A stretch of 64,000 nt of DNA from Pseudomonas simiae (GCF_900111895.1 NZ_FOKB01000011.1:1-64000), one strand, 5' to 3'. Shown: positions 23,433 through 32,177, counted from the stretch's first letter. Numbers and translations are program-made. The notes: generated by a model not told the origin, from the sequence alone.

Positions 23433-24524
23433 TCATCGCAAGGCCAGTGACAACCACTTCCACCTCTTGTATAGATCCCCCCGGCCTCGCAGATGTGTGT
23501 ATCTCCGCAGGGAGTTCCAATCTCTGTGCCCAGAAACGTTGGACACCCTTGGAATATCCCAATCCATCTCAAACAGCCGGCTTACACCTTCATGGCGCAA
23601 ATCATGGAAATGCAGGTCCTCAATCTCCAGCATCGGACATGCACGAGTGAAAGACGCTGATACCGACTTGGCGTTGTAGGGGAAAATCTCTCGCTGAGCT
23701 TTCGGCATGGTGCATAGGATCGCCCATGCCTCATCCGGCAGATGACACCACACATCGTTACCGATCTTTTGCCCAGGGTTCTTCATGTCCCGCACCAAGA
23801 CAGCCTGTCGAGCGCAGTCGAGATCCTCCCACCGAATCCGAGTAATTTCCTCCTGCCGACGCGTGGAAAAAAGCGCAAAGGCAATCATCTTCGGCATATG
23901 AATTGAGTCCGGCCGGCGCTTCTGCATCTCGAAAAAATGCCCCATGAGCTTATCCAGCTCCTCGAGCGTTGGCCGGCGATTACGCTCCTTGCTCTTGCTG
24001 ACCATGCCAAGCTTGCGCAAGACCTTGCGAGCATCAGGCATTGCATGAGGATCAACTTCATACCCCCACGCCGGTCGTGCCACAGACAACACAGCGCCCA
24101 GGTGCGACAGATCATTACCAACCGTCTGTGCCTGCACCCCGCCGCCTTCCTCGCTCATTCGCCACTGCGCGTACTCCACCAGCTTCTGGCTGTTCAGCGC
24201 TGCATCATCCAACTCACCCAGCCAGGTTTTCTTGATCGCGCTCAACGTCGCGCTCTTGGTCTTTCCCAGCGGCCGGATCTTCTCGTACTCATCCAGGTAC
24301 TGCTCGATCATCTTCTTGATCGTTACCCCCTTCCGATTCGCCCGCTCAATAGCACCTGGCTGGGCCAGCTCGGTCTCCCGTCGCTTGATCCAAGCCTGGG
24401 CGACCTGCTTACGGTCGAAGGTTTGGCTTTCCTGATAAACTGTCTTGCCATCCCGATTGATCCGTATCTGCGCCGTGTAGGCTGTCGAGTTGTCCTTGCG
24501 CTTACGTGCTGTGATCGTGCCCAT
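23433..24524 (-). CDS. int: Tyrosine integrase
   Basis: 363 residues. The N-terminal arm-binding region is 'GTITARKRKDNSTAYTAQIR', followed by a core-binding SAM-like domain at about 67-165. The catalytic domain holds 'LFSTRRQEEITRIRW' (Arg I), 'HFHDLRHEGVSRL' (His-x-x-Arg), 'VSGHRDWNSLRRYTHL' (His and the nucleophile Tyr) and a lysine in the beta hairpin. It catalyses site-specific integration and excision. It sits 102 bp before dusA, the arrangement of dusA-associated elements. Confidence 0.93.
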   Translation of the reverse strand: MGTITARKRKDNSTAYTAQIRINRDGKTVYQESQTFDRKQVAQAWIKRRETELAQPGAIERANRKGVTIKKMIEQYLDEYEKIRPLGKTKSATLSAIKKTWLGELDDAALNSQKLVEYAQWRMSEEGGGVQAQTVGNDLSHLGAVLSVARPAWGYEVDPHAMPDARKVLRKLGMVSKSKERNRRPTLEELDKLMGHFFEMQKRRPDSIHMPKMIAFALFSTRRQEEITRIRWEDLDCARQAVLVRDMKNPGQKIGNDVWCHLPDEAWAILCTMPKAQREIFPYNAKSVSASFTRACPMLEIEDLHFHDLRHEGVSRLFEMDWDIPRVSNVSGHRDWNSLRRYTHLRGRGDLYKRWKWLSLALR

Positions 24525-24529
24525 TTCCA

Positions 24530-24569
24530 GTTGCTACATTGCCGAATTCGATCGCTACAATGTAGCAAC
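24530..24569. repeat. Inverted repeat upstream of integrase
   Basis: GTTGCTACATT (24530-24540) is the exact inverse of AATGTAGCAAC (24559-24569), and GCTACA-A-TGTAGC (24554-24566) forms a smaller palindrome inside. It lies between the integrase start and dusA, where arm-type integrase sites or an int operator would be expected. Confidence 0.5.
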
Positions 24570-24626
24570 CGACTCTAGAAAACAAGGGAAAATGGGTAAA
24601 AACCGCTGTATAAAAGATCAGTATTA

Positions 24627-25646
24627 ATGAATTCCGAAAAAGTAGAATCTCCAGTAAAAGCTAGCCCTTCCCGCTCAGAGCCGTCACGTCGGTTTAGCGT
24701 GGCGCCGATGATGGACTGGACCGACCGCCACTGCCGGTTCTTCCTGCGCCTGCTCTCCAAGCACGCCCTGCTCTACACCGAGATGGTCACCACCGGCGCG
24801 ATCCTCCATGGCGACCATGACCGTTTCCTGCGCCACAACGAAGCCGAGCACCCGCTTGCACTGCAACTGGGCGGCAGTGTCCCCGCCGATTTGGCCGCCT
24901 GCGCGCGCATGGCCGAGGCCGCTGGCTACGATGAAGTGAACCTGAACGTCGGCTGCCCCAGCGATCGGGTGCAGAACAACATGATCGGCGCGATCCTGAT
25001 GGCGCATCCGGCGTTGGTGGCGGAGTGTGTGAAGGCGATGCGCGATGCGGTGTCGATTCCGGTGACGGTGAAACATCGCATCGGGATCAATGGGCGGGAC
25101 AGTTATGCGCAGTTGTGTGATTTCGTCGGGACGGTGAAGGACGCAGGCTGCACCAGTTTCACCGTGCATGCGCGGATTGCGATTCTGGAGGGGTTGTCGC
25201 CGAAGGAGAACCGCGACATTCCGCCGTTGCGGTATGACGTGGCGGCTCAGTTGAAGCGGGACTTTCCAGAGCTGGAGATTGTGCTCAACGGTGGGATCAA
25301 GACATTGGAGCAGTGTCACGAGCATTTGCAGGTGTTTGATGGGGTGATGCTGGGCCGGGAGGCTTATCACAATCCCTATTTGCTGGCAGAAGTGGATCAG
25401 CAGTTGTTTGGTAGTGAGGCGCCGGTGATCAGTCGCGCAGAGGCGTTGGTGCAGTTGCGGCCTTATATTGCGGAGCATTTGGCTTCGGGTGGGTCGATGC
25501 ACCATATCACTCGGCATATCCTGGGGCTGGGCACCGGTTTCCCGGGGGCGCGCAAGTTCAGGCAGTTATTGTCGGTGGATATTCATAAGGCACGTGATCC
25601 GTTGGCGTTGCTGGATCAGGCGGGGGCTTTGCTGGAAGGGCGGTAA
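24627..25646 (+). CDS. dusA: tRNA-dihydrouridine synthase A (integration target)
   Basis: 339 residues. 'RRFSVAPMMDWTDRHCRFFLRLLS' at the N-terminus is the FMN-binding Dus signature. 'EVNLNVGCPSDRVQNNMIGA' contains the catalytic cysteine, and 'VKHRIGINGRDSY' and 'VLNGGIKTLEQCHEH' complete the TIM barrel. It reduces uridines in the D-loop of tRNAs using NADPH. The prophage integrase lies just upstream, so the first codons and the promoter were probably supplied by the prophage end; there is no Shine-Dalgarno before the ATG. Confidence 0.95.
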   Translation: MNSEKVESPVKASPSRSEPSRRFSVAPMMDWTDRHCRFFLRLLSKHALLYTEMVTTGAILHGDHDRFLRHNEAEHPLALQLGGSVPADLAACARMAEAAGYDEVNLNVGCPSDRVQNNMIGAILMAHPALVAECVKAMRDAVSIPVTVKHRIGINGRDSYAQLCDFVGTVKDAGCTSFTVHARIAILEGLSPKENRDIPPLRYDVAAQLKRDFPELEIVLNGGIKTLEQCHEHLQVFDGVMLGREAYHNPYLLAEVDQQLFGSEAPVISRAEALVQLRPYIAEHLASGGSMHHITRHILGLGTGFPGARKFRQLLSVDIHKARDPLALLDQAGALLEGR

Positions 25647-25786
25647 TGCATTGGCTTGTGTCATTGCGTGAGCAGCCCCGTTCTCACCGTCTTGACGACA
25701 CGGGGCGCTATCGGAGTTAGCCCCGCTACCCTTGCAAGCGCCAGTAGTCAGTGCGGAGCCCCCGTCCACCTACTTACTACCTACGC

Positions 25787-26455
25787 TTACATGCGCTGTA
25801 GAACATAACTGTTTTCAAAGCCATGAACACTGCCCAGTATGTTGAAGCCTTGAAAGAAACCGGCGGCCCTGAGCAGGTCGACTGCAGGCCCCACTTCAGG
25901 CGAATGCTTGAAATCGCGGTAATCGTCCAACACGATGAAGCCTCCCGGCACCACGCTCGGCGAATACAGCAGGAAATCCAGCAACACGTTGCGCGCGGTG
26001 TGGCCACCATCGATATGCAACAGCGCAACCTTGGGCGCAAGGTTGTAGAAACGCTCGGCACTCAGTTCCGAAAAGCCGCGTATCACCTCTGCATTGGGCA
26101 GCATCAGTTCCTTATAGTGACTGAACTCTTCGAACTGGTTCGGCAACTCGAACGGGTCGATCCCGATGATACGGCGTTCGCAATTGCACACCTCGTTCAT
26201 CAGCATCAACGACTTGCCCTTCCACACGCCAATTTCCACCACATCGCCTGGCAGCTCGGCAATCAGAAGAGACAGGTAGCCCAAGAGGCGTACATGTTCA
26301 TGGAACGACAACTCAGTACGCACCATTGCATGTTCAGGCACCAAGTTGGCCTGCGCCTGTTCGAAATGCTGGCCGATCAATTCCCACACCTGCGCGATGC
26401 TGTTAGTCAATTCCGGGTTGCTGGTGAAGTCATTGAGCTCTTGGATAGTTAGCAT
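25787..26455 (-). CDS. SAM-dependent methyltransferase
   Basis: 222 residues. 'GDVVEIGVWKGKSLMLMNEV' (about 70-89) is motif I of a class I methyltransferase of the TylF/Methyltransf_24 type. 'IIGIDPFELPN' follows, and 'ALLHIDGGHTARNVLLDFL' with 'VVPGGFIVLDDYRDF' provide the metal-binding aspartates. The substrate is unknown; relatives methylate sugars or natural products. It stands alone between dusA and tal, which are neighbours in P. aeruginosa, so it is probably an insertion. Confidence 0.78.
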   Translation of the reverse strand: MLTIQELNDFTSNPELTNSIAQVWELIGQHFEQAQANLVPEHAMVRTELSFHEHVRLLGYLSLLIAELPGDVVEIGVWKGKSLMLMNEVCNCERRIIGIDPFELPNQFEEFSHYKELMLPNAEVIRGFSELSAERFYNLAPKVALLHIDGGHTARNVLLDFLLYSPSVVPGGFIVLDDYRDFKHSPEVGPAVDLLRAAGFFQGFNILGSVHGFENSYVLQRM

Positions 26456-26842
26456 GTTTTCCCTGATTACTGCGAGAGGCTAGTTGAGAGACCGTATTTG
26501 AAAATACCCTGGTGTCCAGCCCTGAACGGAGGGTGCATCATCATGCATGACATGAGTATTAGACCAGAATAGAGATGTCCTTGAATCGCGACAAGAAACG
26601 TCCAGTGCCGGCAAGGATGTTTTCAAACCCGCTCACAAAGGTGTCGCTATCGTCGTTGGGTGGGCATACGGCAATTGGGTTGAACCTGCCACCGATTTTG
26701 CCCTCCTATTCAATAGCAAGGCCCGCCATTCAAACGCCTGTTTTCAGGTTGTTGCCCTCGCAAACGATCGAACGCATTTGCGCCCTTGAGCGCCTGCCGG
26801 CGCTCGGGTAATGTCATCAGACCCACAGGACAGAGCACGCCC
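26456..26842. other. Intergenic region before tal
   Basis: No convincing gene. It should contain the tal promoter and possibly that of the methyltransferase. No REP element, tRNA or clear terminator was seen. Confidence 0.5.
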
Positions 26843-27769
26843 ATGACTTCCAAGCTGGAACAACTCAAGCAATTCACCACCGTCGTAGCCGATACCGGCG
26901 ATTTTTCTACCCTCGCCAAGCTCAAGCCGCAAGATGCCACCACTAACCCTTCCCTGCTGCTCAAGGCCGCTTCGATCCCAGGCTATGCCAAGCTGCTGGA
27001 TGAGTGCGTAAAGGACTGCAACGGTGATGTGGGCCTGGCCAGCGACCGCTTTGCGGTGGCGGTAGGTCAAGAGATCCTCAAAGTGGTGCCGGGCCGTATT
27101 TCCACTGAAGTGGATGCCCGCCTGTCGTTCGACACTGACGCCGTACTCAAGCGCGCGCACCGTCTGATCGACCTGTACGACAAAGCCGGCGTTGGCCGCG
27201 ACCGCGTACTGATCAAGATCGCCTCCACCTGGGAAGGCATCCGCGCCGCCGAGCAGCTGGAAAAAGAAGGCATCCAGACCAACCTGACGCTGTTGTTCTC
27301 CTTCGCCCAGGCCGTGGCCTGTGCAGAGGCTGGCGTGTTCCTGATCTCGCCGTTCGTGGGTCGAATCTACGATTGGTACAAAAAGGCCAACGGCAACGAC
27401 TACACCGGTGCTGAAGACCCGGGCGTGCAGTCGGTGACGCGCATCTACAACTACTACAAGGCCAACGGCTACAAGACCGTGGTGATGGGCGCGAGCTTCC
27501 GCAACCTGAGCCAGATCGAAGAGCTGGCTGGGTGTGATCGCCTGACCATCAGCCCGGACTTGCTGGAGAAGCTGGCGGCGGATGAAGGCAAGCTGGAGCG
27601 CAAGTTGTCGCCAGGCCATGCCGGTGAAGCCCGCGTGCATCTGACTGAAGCGCAGTTCCGTTGGGAGTCCAACGAGGACGCGATGGCGACTGAGAAGCTG
27701 GCGGAAGGTATTCGTCAGTTTGCTCGGGACCAGGAGAAGCTGGAGGCGCTGCTGTCGGCCAAGCTGTAA
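26843..27769 (+). CDS. tal: Transaldolase
   Basis: 308 residues from ATG 26843, with AGGACAG upstream. 'DATTNPSLLLKAA' near residue 35, 'VLIKIASTWEGIRAAEQLEK' with the Schiff-base lysine (about 131), 'NLTLLFSFAQAVACAEAGV' and 'VVMGASFRNLSQI' are all present. It moves a three-carbon unit between sugar phosphates in the non-oxidative pentose phosphate pathway, in the cytoplasm. A strong terminator follows. Confidence 0.96.
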   Translation: MTSKLEQLKQFTTVVADTGDFSTLAKLKPQDATTNPSLLLKAASIPGYAKLLDECVKDCNGDVGLASDRFAVAVGQEILKVVPGRISTEVDARLSFDTDAVLKRAHRLIDLYDKAGVGRDRVLIKIASTWEGIRAAEQLEKEGIQTNLTLLFSFAQAVACAEAGVFLISPFVGRIYDWYKKANGNDYTGAEDPGVQSVTRIYNYYKANGYKTVVMGASFRNLSQIEELAGCDRLTISPDLLEKLAADEGKLERKLSPGHAGEARVHLTEAQFRWESNEDAMATEKLAEGIRQFARDQEKLEALLSAKL

Positions 27770-27787
27770 GGGCAGATAGCAGCAAAA

Positions 27788-27820
27788 AGGGCGGCACCTT
27801 GGCGGGTGTCGCCCTTTTTT
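27788..27820 (+). terminator. Terminator after tal
   Basis: GGGCGGCACC pairs with GGTGTCGCCC (one mismatch-type wobble) and is followed by TTTTTT. Confidence 0.88.
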
Positions 27821-27853
27821 GTGCTGCCAATTTCAAGCCAGTCACAAATCCAA

Positions 27854-27958
27854 TGTGGGAGGGGCGGTGCGACGATTCGACTTGCTCCCGATGGCGGTGG
27901 GTCAGTCAGCATATTTATGACTGACATACCGCAATCGGGGGCAAGCCCCCTCCCCCAT
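27854..27958. repeat. REP-type hairpin pair
   Basis: TGTGGGAGGGG... at the left is mirrored by ...GGGGGCAAGCCCCCTCCCCCA at the right, with a central CAGTCAG/CTGAC inner stem. This is the bipartite REP form common between Pseudomonas genes. A related copy is at 56014-56107. Confidence 0.75.
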
Positions 27959-27981
27959 TTTGATCACATTTCAATTGAGGA

Positions 27982-28464
27982 TCAGTGGCGCTCGAGGGCG
28001 TTGACGAGGTCGTGGAAGGCTTCGCGGTTGGACTCGTTGAGGCCCATGAGGATCTTGTGCGCTTCCAGCACCTTGACCCGTACGATCTCTTCGGACTGGT
28101 CTTGCGACGGCAGGTCGGTGAGGCATTCCGGGCAGGGAATTGGGCGGTCAACGATGTTGAACACCTGGTCAAAGCCCATCGACTGCAATAGACGGGTGAT
28201 GTCTTCGTGGGTGGTGACCACAGTCGGCAACAGGCCGACCTTCTGCCGAGACAGAATGGACAACTTGGCCAGCAGGCCAAGAGTGGTGCTATCGATGCTG
28301 CGGGTTTCGGTCAGATCGATCACGATCGCCGAGAAGTTCAGCGCTGTGAAGATCCGCTCAATCGTCGCATCCAGCGCCGAACACAAGGTCAGGCGCACTT
28401 CGCCGACAAACTTCAGGACAAACGTCCCGTCTTGCTCGGCGAATTGGATTCTTCCGGTACTCAT
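27982..28464 (-). CDS. rssC: STAS anti-sigma antagonist RssC
   Basis: 160 residues from ATG 28464; the start overlaps the rssB stop by one base (TGATG). The STAS fold is seen in 'GTFVLKFVGEVRLTLCSALD', 'AIVIDLTETRSIDSTTLGLLAKLS' with the phosphorylatable Ser/Thr pair, and the C-terminal helix. A cysteine pair (IPCPEC) follows. In Pseudomonas RssC is the substrate of the RssB phosphatase and takes part in sigma-S control. It is encoded in a two-gene operon with rssB. Confidence 0.9.
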   Translation of the reverse strand: MSTGRIQFAEQDGTFVLKFVGEVRLTLCSALDATIERIFTALNFSAIVIDLTETRSIDSTTLGLLAKLSILSRQKVGLLPTVVTTHEDITRLLQSMGFDQVFNIVDRPIPCPECLTDLPSQDQSEEIVRVKVLEAHKILMGLNESNREAFHDLVNALERH

Positions 28465-29645
28465 CAAAGATTCCTGCTCAACACCAATAGGGCGATATCA
28501 TCCGGCATCTCCCCTAGCGTGGCCAATCCAAAAACCTGCCGCAGGCCATCCAGGCTGCCGCCCGCCGACTTGACCTTTTGGGGCAAGGCGGCTTCTTTCT
28601 CTTTGAGTGTAGGCTCTGGAAGAAGGTCCAGGATGCCGTCTGACATCAGCGTGAGGCTGAACGTCGGCGGCAGCTCCAGGATGTGGTCTTCGTAGGTGGC
28701 TTCGTTGAACAAGCCTACCGGCAGACCACGCCCCTCCAGGTAACGCACACTGTCTGGAGTGTATAAAACCGGCATCGGCAGGTGACCGCCAATGCTGTAG
28801 GTCAAAAGACCGGTTTCTTCATCAATCACGCCGCCGACCATCGTCACGTGCTTGCCCAGCTTGCAGCTGATCAGGCCCCGGTTGATGTGGCCCAGTACCT
28901 CGGAGGGCGTGAACTCCGGCAAGGTGCCATTGCGCTTGGATTCGAACAACAACCGCGTGGTCATGAACTTCAACAACACGGTGACAAAAGCAGAGGAAGC
29001 GCCATGGCCGGAGACATCGGCCAGGTAGAACGCCACACGTCGCTCATCCACACGGAAGTAATCGACAAAATCACCCGACAAGTACAGTGACGGGATGATC
29101 TGGTGGGCAAACTGGAAGTCGTCGATGGTCCAGGGGCTGACCGGCAGCATGTTCATTTGCACCTGGCGACCGGCATTCTGGTCTTCCTGGAGCAGGTTGA
29201 GGCTGGCTTCGAGTTCGCGGTTGGCGGTTTCGAGCTTTTCGCGGTAGCGCTGGTTTTCCACCAACAGGCGCGCACGATCCAGGGCACGGCGCACCGAGTG
29301 CTCCAGCACCGCCAGGTCTTCCAGGGGTTTGATCAGATAATCGGCGGCACCCAGGCGCAAGGCTTCGACAGCATCGTTCATCACCCCGGCGCCCGACACG
29401 ACAATCACCGGCGTCTGCGGGGCGAGCTCAGTCACCTGGCGAATCAGCTCCAGGCCGCCCATCTGGGGCATGCGCAGGTCGCAGATCACAAGGTCGGGCT
29501 GGTCGCGCTCGAATACCTGGAGACCCTGTTGGCCATTACCGGCCTGCAGGACGCTGAAGCCACTGTCTTCCAAATAGGCCGCGAGGCTCGCGCGCACTAC
29601 TTCGTCGTCATCGATTATCAGCAGCGTGGCACTGGTTTTTTGCAT
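28464..29645 (-). CDS. rssB: Response regulator-phosphatase RssB
   Basis: 393 residues. A receiver domain covers 1-125: 'IIDDDEVVR' acidic pocket, 'LVICDLRMPQMGG' with the phospho-Asp, 'VVSGAG' and 'YLIKPLED' with the conserved Lys. A coiled linker (about 130-165) leads to a PP2C/SpoIIE-type phosphatase (about 175-393): 'SGDFVDYFRVDERRVAFYLADVSGHG', 'GLLTYSIGGHLP' and 'LMSDGILDLL', with metal-binding aspartates present. It controls RssC phosphorylation and RpoS stability. Confidence 0.92.
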   Translation of the reverse strand: MQKTSATLLIIDDDEVVRASLAAYLEDSGFSVLQAGNGQQGLQVFERDQPDLVICDLRMPQMGGLELIRQVTELAPQTPVIVVSGAGVMNDAVEALRLGAADYLIKPLEDLAVLEHSVRRALDRARLLVENQRYREKLETANRELEASLNLLQEDQNAGRQVQMNMLPVSPWTIDDFQFAHQIIPSLYLSGDFVDYFRVDERRVAFYLADVSGHGASSAFVTVLLKFMTTRLLFESKRNGTLPEFTPSEVLGHINRGLISCKLGKHVTMVGGVIDEETGLLTYSIGGHLPMPVLYTPDSVRYLEGRGLPVGLFNEATYEDHILELPPTFSLTLMSDGILDLLPEPTLKEKEAALPQKVKSAGGSLDGLRQVFGLATLGEMPDDIALLVLSRNL

Positions 29646-29921
29646 GTGGGCAAACGGCGCCAGAATTAGGTTGGCGTAGGTGGCGCGACAAGGGTCGGGC
29701 GCACGTACTGGATTCGCTTTCTAGCCTCTCTGTCCTACAAAGCATTGGGATTTTCCCCATGCACAACGGTAAAGCAGAGGTGCCCTTCTAAGGCGCAGAC
29801 GGTACTCCCATCCGTCAGGGGTTTCAAGCTCATGCCGATGGTCGCCGAGCGTCTTTACACCGCAAATCACCGGGAGTTATAAGAACAGGCACGACCACAA
29901 CACAAAGTAAGGATGAAGCCC

Positions 29922-30218
29922 ATGAGCGAACACGAGCGCGACTACGCCGAAAAACGCGATTTCATCCGCATGCGCGTGGATGCCGATGTGTCGCTGATCC
30001 ACGCAGGACAAGAGATCGCCGGGGTGTGCGTGGACCTGTCCAGCTCCGGCATGCAGGTGCAGGCGCCACGCCAGTTCAATGTAGGCGACCTGTTGACCGT
30101 GCGCATCGATTCGGAGCACGCGGCACTGAAAGGCCTGGAGGCCGATACCCAGGTGGTGTGGACCAGGGCCACAGGCGAAGACCAGCACCTGGGCCTCAAG
30201 ATCCTGAAAATGCGCTGA
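29922..30218 (+). CDS. PilZ-domain c-di-GMP-binding protein
   Basis: 98 residues from ATG 29922, with AAGGA at proper spacing; ATG 29913 is too close to that site. The c-di-GMP motifs are complete: 'KRDFIRMRV' (RxxxR) and 'VCVDLSSSGMQV' (DxSxxG). It is a single-domain PilZ protein, probably an adaptor for a cyclic-di-GMP output. It ends in a bidirectional terminator shared with mlaA. Confidence 0.9.
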   Translation: MSEHERDYAEKRDFIRMRVDADVSLIHAGQEIAGVCVDLSSSGMQVQAPRQFNVGDLLTVRIDSEHAALKGLEADTQVVWTRATGEDQHLGLKILKMR

Positions 30219-30230
30219 AACCGCGCACAA

Positions 30231-30260
30231 AAAAGGCGACCCAAGTGGGTCGCCTTTTTC
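30231..30260. terminator. Bidirectional terminator, pilZ/mlaA
   Basis: GGCGACCC pairs with GGGTCGCC around AAGT. It is flanked by A-run and T-run, so it serves both convergent genes. Confidence 0.88.
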
Positions 30261-30278
30261 ATTTCAAAACGTCACAGC

Positions 30279-30968
30279 TTAAAAGTCGTCAACGACCTTG
30301 CCGTCCTTGACCTTGAACTCACGGTTCTGCAGGTAAGCGTTACGAATGAAGGTGTACTTGTCACCAGTGATCAGCTTCTCGCTGTCGAGCAGGCTGGCAC
30401 GGGTGTCGACGATGTTCAGGCCAAAGGTGCTGTTGCGCCAGCCGATATCGTTCATGTAGCGGTACGGTTGGGTGTAGCTGTCCACGTACTTGGACGGCGC
30501 GTCACGCAAGGTGCTTGGGCCCAACAGTGGCAGCATCACGTACGGACCGCTGCCGACACCCCAGTAGCCGAGGGTCTGGCCGAAGTCTTCGTCGCTGCGT
30601 TGCAGCCCCATTTTGGTGCCGACATCGATGAAGCCCAGCACGCCGAAGGTGGTGTTGACCAGCAAACGGGCGGTGTCGACACCGGCATTATGCGGCTTGA
30701 GTTGCAGCACGTTGTTGGCCAGGTTGCCCACATCGCCAATGTTGCGGAAGAAGTTGTGAATGCCATCCTGCACGAACTGCGGAGTCACGAACTGATAGCC
30801 CTGGGCCAATGGCTTGAGCGCATAGGTATCAACGGTGTCGTTAAAGGTAAAGATCGGGCGGTTGACGCTTTCCCATGGATCGTCTTCCGATGCAGCCTGT
30901 GCGGCGAAAGGCGCCAGTAAGACAGTGGCACACACCGACAACTGAGCGAAATAGTGGCTCCAGCGCAT
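30279..30968 (-). CDS. mlaA: MlaA/VacJ-type phospholipid transport protein
   Basis: 229 residues. A signal peptide (MRWSHYFAQLSVCATVLLAP...AAQA, about 1-25) is followed by 'DPWESVNRPIFTFNDTVDTYALKPLAQGY' and 'FFRNIGDVGNLANNVLQ', the MlaA signature. The usual lipobox cysteine is not seen at the cleavage site (AQAASED), so it may be periplasmic or use another anchor. MlaA removes misplaced phospholipids from the outer leaflet of the outer membrane. Confidence 0.9.
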   Translation of the reverse strand: MRWSHYFAQLSVCATVLLAPFAAQAASEDDPWESVNRPIFTFNDTVDTYALKPLAQGYQFVTPQFVQDGIHNFFRNIGDVGNLANNVLQLKPHNAGVDTARLLVNTTFGVLGFIDVGTKMGLQRSDEDFGQTLGYWGVGSGPYVMLPLLGPSTLRDAPSKYVDSYTQPYRYMNDIGWRNSTFGLNIVDTRASLLDSEKLITGDKYTFIRNAYLQNREFKVKDGKVVDDF

Positions 30969-31163
30969 AGCTTTTGCTCCTTGAATGGTCTGTCATGGGC
31001 GCTATGCCCTGAATAAGGCCGTCAGTATATGACGGAAGTCGCCAATTAGGCAGCAACTAGGAATCGTCAGACCTAAAATGGACAAAATTCCTACAATTAA
31101 CAATCCTGTCATCGACTTGTCATCCCGGCTCGATAGCGTTGGCGCTATTTCAGGGATGTCGAC

Positions 31164-31772
31164 ATGCCTCACGCCGAGATAGCCATCGCCAGCGCTCCCA
31201 CTTTGACTGCCGTCCTGTTTGGCCTGAGTGGCTGCCTGGTGGACTTCGGTTCCCGGGCGCGCACCGACTCGCCCTCCCCGGACTCCCAAGCCACACCGGG
31301 CGCGCTGAAAATCCTGCGAGCCCTCAAGGAGCAAGGCGTACCCTGCGCCTGGCTGGATGAACTCCCCCCCTCCATCACTACCCCACTCGCCGCCGGACTG
31401 CCCGACTGGCTCAAGGCGACGTCGCCCTCCTCCATTCGCTGGCCCGCGCCCCACGCCTGCTGGCAAGCCTTGATGGAACTGAACATCGAACGCCTGGAAG
31501 GCTGCGTATTGGTCAGTGGCGAACCGCGCCTGTTGCAATCAGGGCTCAATGCCGGGCTGTGGACCATCGGCCTAGCCTCCTGCGGCTCGTTGTGCGGCAT
31601 GGCGCCCGAACAATGGCAGGCGCTGAGCGAACAGGAACGCGAACATAAGCGCGGCAAGGCCACCGTTGCCCTTTACGGGCTGGGCGTGCACTCGGTAATC
31701 GATCACTTGGGCGAACTCGGCACATGCCTCGCCGATATCAGCCTGCGCCAGCTCAAAGGCGAAAAGCCCTGA
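31164..31772 (+). CDS. HAD-fold protein lacking the nucleophile
   Basis: 202 residues. 'TAVLFGLSGCLVDFGSRA' aligns with the phosphonoacetaldehyde hydrolase motif (normally FDWAGTVVDFGS), but the nucleophile Asp is Gly and the second acidic position is not conserved. 'TPGALKILRALKEQGVPCAWLDE' (motif II region), 'GCVLVSGEPRLLQSGLNAGLWTIG' and the C-terminal 'CLADISLRQLKGEKP' keep the fold. A binding or regulatory role is more likely than catalysis. The equivalent P. aeruginosa gene is PA2803 by synteny (from memory). Confidence 0.75.
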   Translation: MPHAEIAIASAPTLTAVLFGLSGCLVDFGSRARTDSPSPDSQATPGALKILRALKEQGVPCAWLDELPPSITTPLAAGLPDWLKATSPSSIRWPAPHACWQALMELNIERLEGCVLVSGEPRLLQSGLNAGLWTIGLASCGSLCGMAPEQWQALSEQEREHKRGKATVALYGLGVHSVIDHLGELGTCLADISLRQLKGEKP

Positions 31773-31882
31773 CACGGATCATGCACAGTCGACGCCAGTG
31801 GATTAATCTAAAGGTCAGCCCGTAGACCTTTCTCGGCGTGCCGCGGTCTATGCCAGTGCCTATCGATAAAAGGAAACACGTC

Positions 31883-32149
31883 ATGCCTGATCGCAAAAAA
31901 CTGGAAGAACAGGTCGAGATCCTGCGCGGGCAGTTGGAACAGGAACCGCCGCTGTCGGAAGAGAAACGTGATGCATTGGAAGCCTTGATTGCCAAGTTCG
32001 AATTACAACTCGAATTGGAACCGGCTACGCAAACCCCCAGTATTTCCGACGATGTGAATCAAGCGGCCATCGAGTTCGATGCTGAGCACCCGGTGATTTC
32101 CGGGACCTTGCGCAATATCATGATCACCTTGGGCAATATCGGGATCTAA
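31883..32149 (+). CDS. DUF4404 family protein
   Basis: 88 residues from ATG 31883, with AAAGGAAAC before it. The N-terminus is a short coiled coil (KKLEEQVEILRGQLEQEPPL), and 'AAIEFDAEHPVISGTLRNIM' is the conserved C-terminus of DUF4404. The function is unknown; it is small, soluble and acidic. Confidence 0.8.
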   Translation: MPDRKKLEEQVEILRGQLEQEPPLSEEKRDALEALIAKFELQLELEPATQTPSISDDVNQAAIEFDAEHPVISGTLRNIMITLGNIGI

Positions 32150-32177
32150 ACCAATCCCCAAGGCAATCACAGAAACC

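Larger units (their letters stand above)
1..24650. mobile_element. Prophage, right-hand part, integrated at dusA
   Basis: A continuous run of phage genes: tail/baseplate, head and packaging genes on the minus strand (1-8926), holin and late regulator (9120-10357), replication and regulatory genes (10350-14690), an early operon on the plus strand (15908-21322), a defence pair (21360-23343) and a tyrosine integrase (23433-24524) that abuts dusA. The left end with the remaining tail genes, the endolysin and the other att site is outside the window. The right border is inferred to lie in the first codons of dusA because the integrase reads away from it. The head genes are lambda-like, while gpV points to a contractile tail. 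Every module seen has an intact reading frame, so the prophage may be inducible; this is inference. Confidence 0.93.

Noticed and set aside
26575..26811. A 78-codon plus-strand frame before tal
   Set aside because: Unusual composition, no ribosome site, no recognisable similarity; probably chance.
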